Positions 33,316 through 43,546 of a stretch of 64,000 bases of DNA are shown here, piece after piece; position 1 is the first letter of the stretch; every line of letters begins with the position of its first letter. The notes under the pieces are model-generated. The model had not been told where the DNA came from, did no database searches, and saw only the letters and a list, made by a program, of their open reading frames with translations. Source of the stretch: Rhodospirillaceae bacterium (GTDB taxonomy: Bacteria > Pseudomonadota > Alphaproteobacteria > Rhodospirillales > UBA2165); NCBI GenBank assembly GCA_018649725.1, contig JABIHH010000066.1, positions 1 through 64,000 of the forward strand, written 5' to 3'. Made by a program: the position numbers and the translations under genes.

Positions 33316-33988
33316 TACGGCGCTCGAACTCCAATTTGTGGTACAGACCTTTCATCAGGCGGAGACGCCCCTGGAAGTATTGCGGGGCGTTAACCTCACG
33401 GTTGAAGCGGGTGAGATCGTCGCTCTTGTCGGCCCCTCAGGTTCTGGCAAATCAACTCTCTTACAAATCGCTGGTTTGCTCGAACATCCTCAAAGCGGAG
33501 AGGTGATTGTTAAAGGCGAGGGAGTTAAAGATCTTAGTGATGACCGCCGCACAGAAATTCGCCGCCAAGAATTAGGTTTTGTTTATCAGTATCATCACCT
33601 GCTGGCCGAATTCTCAGCCCGCGAAAACATCATCATTCCGCAAATGATCGCCCAAACCGATAAGAAACCCGCCCGTGCCCGCGCTGATGAGTTGCTGGAA
33701 ATCATGGGGCTGACCGACCGGGCCACCCATCGCCCGGCGCGACTTTCCGGTGGTGAGCAACAGCGCGTTGCGATTGCCAGAGCTCTGGCCAATAAACCCA
33801 ACATCCTGCTCGCCGATGAACCGACCGGAAACCTTGATCCGACAACAGCCGATGGCGTATTTAACCTGCTGACCGATCTTGTCAAAAGAACCGGCGTCGG
33901 CGCCCTCATCGCCACCCACAACCCCAACCTTGCCAACCGCATGGACCGCATCGTCAGCCTTGAAGATGGCGTGTTGGTTACAAGCTAA
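33308..33988 (+). CDS. lolD: Lipoprotein-releasing ABC transporter ATP-binding protein
   Basis: Walker A GPSGSGKST, signature RLSGGEQQRVAIARAL, Walker B ILLADEPTGNLD. True start ATG 33308 within ORF 33233..33988. Confidence 0.96.
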   Translation: MSNTALELQFVVQTFHQAETPLEVLRGVNLTVEAGEIVALVGPSGSGKSTLLQIAGLLEHPQSGEVIVKGEGVKDLSDDRRTEIRRQELGFVYQYHHLLAEFSARENIIIPQMIAQTDKKPARARADELLEIMGLTDRATHRPARLSGGEQQRVAIARALANKPNILLADEPTGNLDPTTADGVFNLLTDLVKRTGVGALIATHNPNLANRMDRIVSLEDGVLVTS

Positions 33989-33996
33989 TTAGTATC

Positions 33997-34058
33997 GTCA
34001 CCCCGGACTTGATCCGGGGTCCAGAGTCGACTGGATTCCGGATCAAGTCCGGAATGAC
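33997..34058. repeat. Paired inverted-repeat (REP-like) palindromes upstream of dnaE
   Basis: gtcaccccggacttgatccggggtccag-agtcga-ctggattccggatcaagtccggaatgac: two palindromes in inverted orientation. Confidence 0.85.
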
Positions 34059-34131
34059 AGTAAGAAAAATTCTGTGGATAAAGTCACATTAGGGGATGAC
34101 TCTCAGCCTAGAATCATGGAACCATCCTGCT

Positions 34132-37100
34132 ATGTCACATGCTGATTTTGTTCATCTCCGAGTCCACTCGGGCTATTCGCTGTTAGAGGGCGCGCTTAAG
34201 GTTAAGGACTTAGTTAAGCGGACCAAGAGCCTTGATATGCCGGCTGTCGCGATCACTGATACCGGCAATCTTTTCGGCGCATTGGAATTCTCAAACACCT
34301 GCGCCGCTGAGGGCATTCAGCCGATAATCGGGGCGCAATTGGATGTGACGCCGTACCGATTAAGCGGTGAAGACGAGAACCGCATGAATTCAGGCAATGC
34401 CAGTGTGATGCAAGAGCCCGATCAAATCGTTCTTCTGGCACAAAATGAAGCTGGTTATCGCAACATTCTCAAACTTGTCAGTCAGTATCATTTGGCGCCG
34501 GATGGCGATGCCGAGCCCCGTATCTCGGTCGATGATTTAGCCGGCCATGCCGAGGGCGTTATTGCCTTTACGGGTGGTGCCAAGGGTGGTGTCGGGCAGC
34601 TGTTGGCTGAAGGACAGAACGAAGCGGCTGAGGAACTATTGGTACGCCTGAAGGAGATCTTTGACGATGGGCTCTATGTCGAGCTCCAGCGTCATAATCT
34701 GCCCATCGAAATTAAAATTGAAGAGCCGCTAATAGATCTTGCCTATAAGCACGATCTTCCACTGATTGCGACTAATGAATGCTTCTTCGATACCGAAGAT
34801 ATGTATGAGGCACACGATGCGCTGATCTGTATCGCGGCGGGTGCTTATGTCGACCAATCCGGCAGGCGTCGGCTAACGGTTGATCATCGTTTTAAATCAC
34901 CGCAGGAAATGCGGGCGCTCTTTGCCGATTTGCCGGAGGCCGTTGATAACACGCTTGTCGTTGCCAAACGTTGCTCGGTAATGTCTGAGCCGCATGATCC
35001 ATTGCTTCCTTCGGCCCCCAAAGAAGAGGGCGACAATGGAGCGACAGATTCTGAGGTGCTTGCTGAGCTTTCAAAGCTTGGGCTCGAAGACCGCCTCGAT
35101 GTTCAAGTTTATCAAGCTGGCATGGATGAGGCTGCTAAAAAGGCGGCCGCCCGGCCTTATCGAGAGCGCTTAGAATATGAGCTCGGCGTTATCGAAGAGA
35201 TGGGCTTTCCCGGCTACTTCCTGATTGTTGCGGATTTTATTCGCTGGTCGAAGCAACAGGATATTCCGGTCGGGCCGGGTCGTGGTTCAGGTGCTGGTTC
35301 CGTTGTTGCCTGGGCCTTGACGATTACCGATTTGGATCCGCTGCGTTTTGGTTTGCTGTTTGAACGTTTCCTAAATCCGGAACGTGTGTCCATGCCCGAT
35401 TTTGATATCGACTTTTGTCAGGATCGGCGCGACGAAGTTATTCGCTATGTGCAGGATAAATACGGTCACGATCGGGTCGCTCAAATCATCACTTTTGGAT
35501 CATTGCAGCCGCGGGTGGCGCTTCGTGATGTGGGCCGCGTTCTGCAAATGCCATACCCTCAGGTCGATCGTATTTGTAAACTCGTGCCGAACAATCCGGC
35601 TGCTCCAGTAACCCTGCAAGAAGCCATTGATGGTGAGCCCGCGTTGCAAGAAGAGATCGCTGCCGAAGAACGCGTCGCCAAACTGGTTGATATAGCCAAG
35701 CGCCTTGAAGGCCTCTACCGCCACGCCTCAACCCATGCCGCTGGCGTGGTCATCGGTGACCGGCCATTGGATGAGCTGGTGCCGCTCTATCGTGATCCGC
35801 GCTCAGATATGCCGGTGACGCAGTTCTCGATGAAATATGTTGAGCCTGCCGGCTTGGTAAAGTTCGACTTTTTGGGTCTTAAGACGTTGACCGTGCTCGA
35901 TAAGGCCCTCGAGAATATGAAGGCACGGGGTTTTGAGCTTGATATCGATACGCTGCCGTTTGATGATCCAGCTACTTTCGAGATGCTCGGCAAGGGCGAT
36001 ACGACCGGCGTGTTCCAGCTGGAGAGTTCTGGCATGCGCGACATCTTGCGTAATATGAAGCCCGATAGCTTCGAAGATATCATCGCTATCGTGGCGCTTT
36101 ATCGTCCGGGTCCGATGGACAATATTCCAAGTTACATTCGCCGCAAACATGGTGAAGAAGAGCCGGATTATTACTATCCGAATTTGGAGCCGATCCTCAA
36201 AGAGACCTATGGCATCATGATCTACCAGGAGCAGGTCATGCAAATTGCGCAGGAACTGGCCGGCTACTCGCTGGGTGGTGCTGATCTGTTGCGCCGCGCC
36301 ATGGGTAAGAAAATTCAAGGTGAGATGGATGCGCAACGCAAAAGCTTTGTCGAAGGTGCTGTCGCGAAAAGCGTGCCGGATCAAAAAGCCTCTGATATCT
36401 TTGACCAAGTTGCGAAGTTCGCCGGCTATGGTTTCAACAAATCCCATGCCGCTGCTTATGCTTTGGTGGCCTATCAGACGGCCTATCTCAAAGCTAACTT
36501 CCCCGTTGAGTTCATGGCCGCTTCGATGACGCTAGACATGCAGAACACGGACAAGCTCTATACGTTCAAGCAAGAACTAGAACGCCTCGATATCGATCTG
36601 TTGCCGCCAAATATCAATAAATCCGACGTGATGTTTAAGGTTGAAGAAGATGATAAAGGCGGCGCCGTGCGCTATGCCCTAGCTGCGATCAAGAATGTCG
36701 GTGAGGCAGCAATGGCGGGTGTTGTTGCCGAACGGGATACCAAAGGTGATTACAGAGACGTCAGTGATCTCGCCAACCGGCTCGATACCAAATCAATCAA
36801 CAAACGCCAAGTAGAAAACCTCATCAGGTCCGGCGGGCTGGATGTACTTAACCCCAACCGTAAACAAATGTTCGAAGGCGTTGCCGCTATTGTCAGCCAT
36901 GCCGGTGCTGCTCAGCAAGAGCGCGAAAGCGACCAGATTGGTTTGTTTGGAGCCGAAGAAAGTGTAGTTGCGAATATTGCACTGCCAACAACGACAGACT
37001 GGTTGGAGACGGATCGTCTCAAAGAAGAGTTTGGCGCGATCGGCTTCTATCTTTCTGCGCATCCCTTGGATAGCTATACAAAAGCGCTCGAACGACTGAA

Positions 37101-37620
37101 AATAAGCTCATACGCCAAATTAGAGGCAACACGTGCATCGGGCCCAATCAAAATAGCTGGTATGGTGATTTCTAAAAAGGAACGGATATCAGCAAAAGGC
37201 AATAAATATGCCTTCGTTCAGCTCTCAGATTCTTCAGGCTCTTATGAGATAACGGTATTTTCTGAAGTCCTTACGGCCAGTCGGGAACTATTGGAAGCCG
37301 GAAGCAAAGTGATCATCAATGGCTCTGCCGATAGCAAGGATCAGCTCAAGATATTGGCAAATCGGATTGCGTCGCTTGATGAAGCAACGGCAAAAACCAG
37401 TGCCGGTCTCAAAATCTATGTCGATGATGCAGCACCGCTCGGCTCGATCAAAGAAATTCTTGAGCGCGAAGGGCAGGGGCGTGGTGAGGTGATGCTGGTA
37501 TCCCGCGTTGATATGCAGACCGAAGTCGAGACCAGTTTGTCCGGTAAATATGCCGTTTCCCCCGCCATGGCGCAGGCCGTCAAAGCCATTCCTGGCATTA
37601 TTGAAGTACGGGAAGTTTAA
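34132..37620 (+). CDS. dnaE: DNA polymerase III subunit alpha
   Basis: MSHADFVHLRVHSGYSLLEGALKVKDL (start ATG 34132), GRGSGAGSVVAWALTITDLDPLRFGLLFERFLNPERVSMPDFDIDFCQDRRDEVI. Confidence 0.98.
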   Translation: MSHADFVHLRVHSGYSLLEGALKVKDLVKRTKSLDMPAVAITDTGNLFGALEFSNTCAAEGIQPIIGAQLDVTPYRLSGEDENRMNSGNASVMQEPDQIVLLAQNEAGYRNILKLVSQYHLAPDGDAEPRISVDDLAGHAEGVIAFTGGAKGGVGQLLAEGQNEAAEELLVRLKEIFDDGLYVELQRHNLPIEIKIEEPLIDLAYKHDLPLIATNECFFDTEDMYEAHDALICIAAGAYVDQSGRRRLTVDHRFKSPQEMRALFADLPEAVDNTLVVAKRCSVMSEPHDPLLPSAPKEEGDNGATDSEVLAELSKLGLEDRLDVQVYQAGMDEAAKKAAARPYRERLEYELGVIEEMGFPGYFLIVADFIRWSKQQDIPVGPGRGSGAGSVVAWALTITDLDPLRFGLLFERFLNPERVSMPDFDIDFCQDRRDEVIRYVQDKYGHDRVAQIITFGSLQPRVALRDVGRVLQMPYPQVDRICKLVPNNPAAPVTLQEAIDGEPALQEEIAAEERVAKLVDIAKRLEGLYRHASTHAAGVVIGDRPLDELVPLYRDPRSDMPVTQFSMKYVEPAGLVKFDFLGLKTLTVLDKALENMKARGFELDIDTLPFDDPATFEMLGKGDTTGVFQLESSGMRDILRNMKPDSFEDIIAIVALYRPGPMDNIPSYIRRKHGEEEPDYYYPNLEPILKETYGIMIYQEQVMQIAQELAGYSLGGADLLRRAMGKKIQGEMDAQRKSFVEGAVAKSVPDQKASDIFDQVAKFAGYGFNKSHAAAYALVAYQTAYLKANFPVEFMAASMTLDMQNTDKLYTFKQELERLDIDLLPPNINKSDVMFKVEEDDKGGAVRYALAAIKNVGEAAMAGVVAERDTKGDYRDVSDLANRLDTKSINKRQVENLIRSGGLDVLNPNRKQMFEGVAAIVSHAGAAQQERESDQIGLFGAEESVVANIALPTTTDWLETDRLKEEFGAIGFYLSAHPLDSYTKALERLKISSYAKLEATRASGPIKIAGMVISKKERISAKGNKYAFVQLSDSSGSYEITVFSEVLTASRELLEAGSKVIINGSADSKDQLKILANRIASLDEATAKTSAGLKIYVDDAAPLGSIKEILEREGQGRGEVMLVSRVDMQTEVETSLSGKYAVSPAMAQAVKAIPGIIEVREV

Positions 37621-37634
37621 GCGAGAAAGAAAGA

Positions 37635-37660
37635 CTGGATTCTGACTTCGTCAGAATGAC
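37635..37660. repeat. REP-like palindrome downstream of dnaE (copy 1)
   Basis: ctggattctgacttcgtcagaatgac, related to the upstream dnaE palindromes. Confidence 0.7.
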
Positions 37661-37702
37661 GGAGTGGTTAGAATGGCCGCGCTCTTTACTCTAAACTCGG
37701 TC

Positions 37703-37729
37703 GTCATCCTGAACTTGTTCAGGATCCAG
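37703..37729. repeat. REP-like palindrome downstream of dnaE (copy 2, inverted)
   Basis: gtcatcctgaacttgttcaggatccag. Confidence 0.75.
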
Positions 37730-37751
37730 AAAGCGGTCTAACCAAAAAAAA

Positions 37752-38447
37752 TTACCATTTAGAACATTTCTGACTAATGCGTTTATAACTCAGCGGTGTG
37801 TCGATCTGACGATTGCGGGCGTTCATCTTTCGCAAAACTCGATTGCGAATTTTATCGATGTTATGGTTTAAATTCCGTCTCAGCGTTTGCCTTGCCTGTA
37901 GGGGGGATACCCCGATGACCGCCGGAGACTTCTCTATAATGCGCGGTAATTTCGAGGTGAAATCTCGCTCCAAGCTCTTCATGGCATTTTGAAATGTCAC
38001 GACATGCTCATGTTCGTGATCGACAATGGCTTTGTACTGGCAAGACCCTCGCGGATATTTACGCAGCGAGTAGACTTTTAAATCGGTTATTTTTATTTCG
38101 AGTTCCAGCGATGCCAGACGCGCACAATATCGATTGGGACCGATTTGATAAGATATGTCCTGATAGGATGATTTCACGACATGCGCGACGGTCGTTAGAC
38201 CCAAGGTTTTACTTCCTCGGTCCGGACGCGCGCGCAAGGGGCGTTTGGCGAGCCTTATAATCTGTTGTTGGCTGAGCCTGAGATTGTATTTAATGTTTTT
38301 AGGTGTCACCGTCACAGAAAAGAATAAAGGTTCTTTCAATTGCGGGCAGGCGCGCCTCGATTGGGCTGCGGTAGAATCCAGGATAAACAGCCAAATTATT
38401 GGCAAAAGTGCCAGGGAAACGGCTAATTTTCTTATAATTTGGCGCAT
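37752..38447 (-). CDS. DUF922-like putative secreted zinc protease
   Basis: Signal peptide/TM then CQYKAIVDHEHEHVVTFQNAMK (HExxH-like HEHEH). Confidence 0.6.
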   Translation of the reverse strand: MRQIIRKLAVSLALLPIIWLFILDSTAAQSRRACPQLKEPLFFSVTVTPKNIKYNLRLSQQQIIRLAKRPLRARPDRGSKTLGLTTVAHVVKSSYQDISYQIGPNRYCARLASLELEIKITDLKVYSLRKYPRGSCQYKAIVDHEHEHVVTFQNAMKSLERDFTSKLPRIIEKSPAVIGVSPLQARQTLRRNLNHNIDKIRNRVLRKMNARNRQIDTPLSYKRISQKCSKW

Positions 38448-38700
38448 ATTTTATCCTTATTGACCGTTCTCTATTCAATCATTCAACGGCTGTAATCTCA
38501 AATCACATTTTGTCATGTAATAAATCCAATTTTATTTCGTGTTTTGTTCTTGCAATGGTCATCTAAAACGCCTAGAAAACCTGCCTAAATCCACATGCGG
38601 GCTTAGCGGTCGCGGCGCAAATTCGTCGATGTATCGCTCCGGTGTTTCGAATGGTTCGAAATAGCGTCCGCAGAGGTCTAACCGGAAAAGGAAAGAAAAC

Positions 38701-39618
38701 ATGGCTTTGCCAACTTTTACCATGCGCCAAATGCTTGAAGCAGGCGTACACTTTGGTCACGTAACACGCCGCTGGAATCCTAAGATGGATGAATTCATCT
38801 TCGGGACTCGTCAAGGCATTCACATTCTCGATCTGCAACAAACTGTTCCGATGATGTATCGGGCAATGCAAGCCGTTAACGAAATCGTTGCCGGTGGCGG
38901 ACGCGTTCTTTGGGTTGGCACAAAACGCCAAGCCAGTGAACCTATCGCCGAAGCAGCTAAACGTTGCGGTCAGTATTTTGTAAATCATCGCTGGTTGGGT
39001 GGCATGATGACGAACTGGAAAACTATCTCCAATTCGATCAAACGTCTAAAAACCCTTGAAGATCAACTTGGCGAAGGCAATGAAGAAGTTGCCGGTCTCA
39101 CCAAAAAAGAATTACTCAAATTAACCCGTGAACGTGACAAGCTGGATCGTTCTTTGGGCGGCATTAAAGATATGGGCGGCTTGCCTGATATCGTTTTCGT
39201 ACTTGATACGAATAAAGAAAGCATTGCTGTTGCTGAGGCCAATAAACTGGGCATTCCTGTTATCGGAGTTCTCGATAGTAACTCGAACCCAGCTGGCATT
39301 AATTATCCAATCCCAGGCAATGATGATTCAATCCGGGCCATCAACTTTTATTGCGATATGATTGCGGGCTCTGTTCTTTCCGGCATTCAAACCGAAATGG
39401 CTGCCTCGGGTACTGATCTTGGTGAGCAAGAAGTCGCTCCGGTTGAGGAACTGCCAACTGAAGCACCTGCCGAAGAGGCTGCGCCTGCAGCGGAGGTTGC
39501 ACCTGCAGAAACTGCTCCAGAAGCAAAACCAGAAGCGGCTACCGAAGAAGCAGCTCCGGCCGAAGAAGCGGCACCGGAAGCACCTGCTGAAGAAACTGAA
39601 CAGCCTGCAGCATCTTAA
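38701..39618 (+). CDS. rpsB: 30S ribosomal protein S2 with Ala/Glu/Pro-rich C-terminal extension
   Basis: [31 protein letters not shown]; tail [51 protein letters not shown]. Confidence 0.97.
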   Translation: MALPTFTMRQMLEAGVHFGHVTRRWNPKMDEFIFGTRQGIHILDLQQTVPMMYRAMQAVNEIVAGGGRVLWVGTKRQASEPIAEAAKRCGQYFVNHRWLGGMMTNWKTISNSIKRLKTLEDQLGEGNEEVAGLTKKELLKLTRERDKLDRSLGGIKDMGGLPDIVFVLDTNKESIAVAEANKLGIPVIGVLDSNSNPAGINYPIPGNDDSIRAINFYCDMIAGSVLSGIQTEMAASGTDLGEQEVAPVEELPTEAPAEEAAPAAEVAPAETAPEAKPEAATEEAAPAEEAAPEAPAEETEQPAAS

Positions 39619-39666
39619 GTGCTGCAGCGCTTTCATTAGATACGATTTTAAAGATAGAGGTTTAAA

Positions 39667-40593
39667 ATGGCAGAGATTACTGCTGCTCTCGTTAAAGAGC
39701 TGAGAGATAAAACTGGCGCCGGCATGATGGATTGCAAAAAAGCGCTGAACGAAAATGATGGTGATATTGAAGCATCCGTGGATTGGCTGCGCTCGCAAGG
39801 TCTTGCGGCGGCGGCCAAGAAATCCGGTCGGGCGGCTTCCGAAGGACTTGTCGGCGTTGTAGCCGATGGCTCCAAAGGCGCTGTTATCGAATTGAATGCA
39901 GAAACTGATTTCGTCGCCCGTAACGAGACTTTCCAGGAAGTGGCAGAAGCGATTTCCAAAATAGCCCTGGTTGGCAATGGCGATATTGATGCGTTGAAAG
40001 CTGCGGAATATCCAGGCGGTGGTACTGTTGCAGAACAGTTAACCCATCAGATTGTAACTATTGGCGAAAATATGGATCTCCGTCGCTCGGCTGTTCTTGA
40101 AGTCGAAAACGGTGTTGTTTCAACCTATATGCACAATGCCATGAAGCCAGGCCTAGGTAAAATCGGTGTGTTGGTTGCGCTGGAATCAACCGGCGATGCG
40201 GCGGCTCTCGATGGCCTCGGTAAGCAAGTTGCGATGCATGTTGCAGCGGCCAACCCCCTCGCCTTGTCGCGTGATGATGTAAACCAAGACGATCTAGACC
40301 GTGAGAAAGCGATCTTGATGGAGCAAGCCCGGGATTCCGGTAAGCCGGAAGAGATCATTGAAAAAATGGTCGAAGGTCGTCTTCGTAAGTACTACGAAGA
40401 GATTTGCCTCCTGGAGCAAACTTATGTCATCGATACCGATAGCACTGTTGGTAAGGCTATTGAAGCGGCTGCCGGTGAAATTGGTGCGCCCATAACGATC
40501 AAAGGATTTGTCCGATTCGCCCTCGGTGACGGCGTCGAAAAGGAAGAAGAAGATTTCGCTGCTGAAGTTGCAGCTGTCGCAGGGACCTCTTAA
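39667..40593 (+). CDS. tsf: Elongation factor Ts
   Basis: [54 protein letters not shown]. Confidence 0.98.
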   Translation: MAEITAALVKELRDKTGAGMMDCKKALNENDGDIEASVDWLRSQGLAAAAKKSGRAASEGLVGVVADGSKGAVIELNAETDFVARNETFQEVAEAISKIALVGNGDIDALKAAEYPGGGTVAEQLTHQIVTIGENMDLRRSAVLEVENGVVSTYMHNAMKPGLGKIGVLVALESTGDAAALDGLGKQVAMHVAAANPLALSRDDVNQDDLDREKAILMEQARDSGKPEEIIEKMVEGRLRKYYEEICLLEQTYVIDTDSTVGKAIEAAAGEIGAPITIKGFVRFALGDGVEKEEEDFAAEVAAVAGTS

Positions 40594-40640
40594 AACCAAG
40601 AAGTCATTAGAATTCTGCGGAATACATAGAAATTCAGAAA

Positions 40641-40683
40641 AAGCCACGGGGAATAGCGAACGTTCCTCGTGGCTTTATTTTTT
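40641..40683 (+). terminator. Rho-independent terminator after tsf
   Basis: aagccacgggga...ttcctcgtggctt stem followed by tatttttttctt. Confidence 0.8.
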
Positions 40684-40802
40684 TCTTATTTCTGCCATGT
40701 TTTGATTGTGTATAATCCGTGAGGACGCAGCCGACCTTGCGGATTTTTTGCGCCGACTGATCTTAAGCGAAAAACAATAACAAATAGGATACCTAAGCCA
40801 TC

Positions 40803-41531
40803 ATGTCCGATGCCCCTAAATATAAGCGCGTGCTATTGAAACTTTCAGGCGAAGGTCTGATGGGTGGCCAAGAATTTGGCTTTGAGCCCGAGGCAATGGA
40901 GCGCATCGCCAAAGAAGTTAAGGCGGTCTGCGATATGGGAGTAGAGGTTTGTCTCGTTATCGGAGCCGGTAATATATTTCGAGGTTTAAAAGGAGTGGCT
41001 GCCGGCTTGGAACGATCTAGCGCCGATTATATGGGCATGCTGGCAACTGTTATGAACGCAATTGGCGTCCAATCTGTGTTGGAAAAACTAGATGTGACGA
41101 CGCGCGTGCTGTCGGCTATTCCGATGACGACTGTGTGTGAACCCTACATTCGTCGCCGAGCTGAGCGCCATATGGAGAAGGGGCGGGTTGTGATATTTGC
41201 TGCCGGAACCGGTAACCCTTATTTTACTACGGATACGGCTGCCGCTCTAAGGGCGGCCGAAATGAATTGCGACGCGCTTTTGAAGGGTACGCAGGTAGAC
41301 GGCGTTTATAGTGCCGACCCTAAAGAGGTTGCAGATGCTGAGCGCTACGATACGCTGTCCTATAAAGATGTTTTAACACGGGATTTAAAAGTTATGGACG
41401 CATCTGCCATTTCGTTGTGCCGCGAAAACTCTATTCCGATCATTGTTTTCTCGATACATTCGACAGGGGCCTTTGCTGATGTTATGACGGGCAAGGGAAA
41501 GTCTACTATTATTCGCGAAGGGGACGGTTAA
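40803..41531 (+). CDS. pyrH: UMP kinase
   Basis: [49 protein letters not shown]. Confidence 0.98.
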   Translation: MSDAPKYKRVLLKLSGEGLMGGQEFGFEPEAMERIAKEVKAVCDMGVEVCLVIGAGNIFRGLKGVAAGLERSSADYMGMLATVMNAIGVQSVLEKLDVTTRVLSAIPMTTVCEPYIRRRAERHMEKGRVVIFAAGTGNPYFTTDTAAALRAAEMNCDALLKGTQVDGVYSADPKEVADAERYDTLSYKDVLTRDLKVMDASAISLCRENSIPIIVFSIHSTGAFADVMTGKGKSTIIREGDG

Positions 41532-42092
41532 ATGGAATTCCAAACAGATAAAAAAGACATCCAGAGACGGATGGATGGTGCCTTGGAAGTTTTGCACCGC
41601 GAATTTTCCGGCTTGCGGACAGGGCGCGCATCCACCAGTTTGCTGGATCCGATCACCATTGATGCCTATGGTCAGCAAATGCCGATGAACCAGGTTGGCA
41701 CCGTTGGCGTTCCGGAGCCTCGTATGTTAACCGTTCAGGTTTGGGATAAAGGTTTGGTGTCGAGTGTCGAGAAAGCCATTCGAGATTCTGATCTTGGTCT
41801 TAATCCTGCCTCAGATGGTCAATTGGTGCGTATTCCTATTCCGCCGCTCAATGAAGAACGCCGAGTAGAAATAACTAAAATTGCCGGCAAATATGCTGAA
41901 GAAACAAGAATTGCGGTGCGCAATGTGCGTCGTCATGCCATGGATGAGCTTAAAAAAGCTGAAAAAGATGGCGATATTTCGCAAGATGAGCATCATGACT
42001 ATGATGGTGAAACCCAAGTGCTCACTGATGAATATATAAAGAAAATCGATGATGCCCTCCATCATAAAGAAGAGGAGATTATGCAAGTCTGA
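41532..42092 (+). CDS. frr: Ribosome recycling factor
   Basis: [45 protein letters not shown]. Confidence 0.98.
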   Translation: MEFQTDKKDIQRRMDGALEVLHREFSGLRTGRASTSLLDPITIDAYGQQMPMNQVGTVGVPEPRMLTVQVWDKGLVSSVEKAIRDSDLGLNPASDGQLVRIPIPPLNEERRVEITKIAGKYAEETRIAVRNVRRHAMDELKKAEKDGDISQDEHHDYDGETQVLTDEYIKKIDDALHHKEEEIMQV

Positions 42093-42109
42093 GGATTTGC
42101 AACTCACCC

Positions 42110-42844
42110 ATGAAAGCTGAACCATTACTTCAAAATTCTGATCTTACTATTCCAGCCCATATTGCCATCATTATGGACGGCAATGGGCGTTGGGCTAAAG
42201 CGCGTGGCTTGCCTCGGATTGCCGGGCATCGACGCGGCGCGGATGCGGTTCGGTCAGCTATTGAGAGTGCGATTAAATACGGAGTTCGCTATTTGACGCT
42301 ATATAGTTTTTCTTCTGAAAACTGGAAGCGTCCCGCTGATGAAGTAAATGATTTGATGGGACTGCTTAGGCGCTACCTTCGAAGCGAAATTGCTGAACTT
42401 CACCAAAATGGTGTTCGCTTACGGGTCATCGGCGAGCGCGCCGATTTAAGCAAGGACATTGTCGATCTCATTGAGGATTGCGAGGCCCGCACTGCCGGGA
42501 ATACCACACTCGATTTAATTATTGCCCTAAGTTATGGCGGGCGATCCGAGATCGTCAACGCAGCAAAAACTCTGGCAGAAAAGTCAGTTGCTGGTGACAT
42601 ATCTCCTGATGATATTGATGAGGCATTACTTGAAAAGAATTTAGACACATCAGACATCCCGGATCCGGATTTACTCATTCGCACAAGCGGTGAACAGAGA
42701 ATTAGTAATTTCCTCTTATGGCAACTCGCCTATGCTGAGTTCGTGTTTCTCGACACCTTATGGCCGGATTTTAAAGAACCGGAATTTGTCAGCGCTATTT
42801 CTGAATTCAGCCGTAGAGAACGACGCTACGGCGCGACAAATTAA
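42110..42844 (+). CDS. uppS: Isoprenyl (undecaprenyl diphosphate) transferase
   Basis: HIAIIMDGNGRWAKARGLPRIAGHRRGADAV, LYSFSSENWKRP. Confidence 0.97.
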   Translation: MKAEPLLQNSDLTIPAHIAIIMDGNGRWAKARGLPRIAGHRRGADAVRSAIESAIKYGVRYLTLYSFSSENWKRPADEVNDLMGLLRRYLRSEIAELHQNGVRLRVIGERADLSKDIVDLIEDCEARTAGNTTLDLIIALSYGGRSEIVNAAKTLAEKSVAGDISPDDIDEALLEKNLDTSDIPDPDLLIRTSGEQRISNFLLWQLAYAEFVFLDTLWPDFKEPEFVSAISEFSRRERRYGATN

Positions 42845-42871
42845 TGCCGGCGTTCGGGTAATTTCTGGCCA

Positions 42872-43546
42872 ATGATCACACGCATACTTTCTGCTCTTGT
42901 TATGGCGCCTGTTGCAATCGCTGCCATTTGGTTGGGCTCGGGTTATTTCCTAGCCCTTGTCATTATTGTCGGAATTGCTGCGGCTTTCGAGTGGTATCGT
43001 TTGATTTCTGACGAGGGGATTGAGGGCGTCAATACACTTTGGCTGCTACTAGGCTTTGTATATATTGGCGTCGCTTGCTTGGTTTTGGTTTGGCTTCGGA
43101 ATATTGAGCCGCAAGGGTTTCAGATTATACTCTGGTTCTTTGTCGTTATTTGGACGACCGATATCGGGGCATATTTTTCCGGCAAAGCTATTGGTGGACC
43201 TAAACTGGCGCCAGGGATCAGCCCGAATAAAACTTGGGCCGGCTTTTTTGGCGGCTTGGTGCTGGCGATTGTATCTAGCGTAATTTTGATGAATTTGGCT
43301 GACTCATCGATGTTTACCTTTGGCCTTTCAATGGTAATTGCAGCATGTATCGTTTTATCTATCGTCGGACAGTTCGGTGACTTGTTGGAATCCAGCGTAA
43401 AACGGAAACTTGGCGTCAAGGATTCAGGGTCTTTGATTCCTGGTCATGGTGGCGTTTTAGATAGAATAGATGCTATTCTATTGGCGGCTCCTGTTGCAGG
43501 AATAATCGCAGTTTTATTAGAGTTTGGCGACGTGTCATGGAAATGA
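42872..43546 (+). CDS. cdsA: Phosphatidate cytidylyltransferase
   Basis: TDIGAYFSGKAIGGPKLAPGISPNKTWAGFFGG and KDSGSLIPGHGGVLDRIDAILLAAP. Confidence 0.96.
   Translation: MITRILSALVMAPVAIAAIWLGSGYFLALVIIVGIAAAFEWYRLISDEGIEGVNTLWLLLGFVYIGVACLVLVWLRNIEPQGFQIILWFFVVIWTTDIGAYFSGKAIGGPKLAPGISPNKTWAGFFGGLVLAIVSSVILMNLADSSMFTFGLSMVIAACIVLSIVGQFGDLLESSVKRKLGVKDSGSLIPGHGGVLDRIDAILLAAPVAGIIAVLLEFGDVSWK

Noticed and set aside
38580-38700. Structured rpsB leader RNA
   Set aside because: A GC-rich leader exists, but I could not draw a convincing conserved fold by eye.
39362-39703. Lys/Arg/Leu-rich ORF overlapping the rpsB tail
   Set aside because: Alternate frame of the Ala/Glu/Pro repeat region; no independent support.
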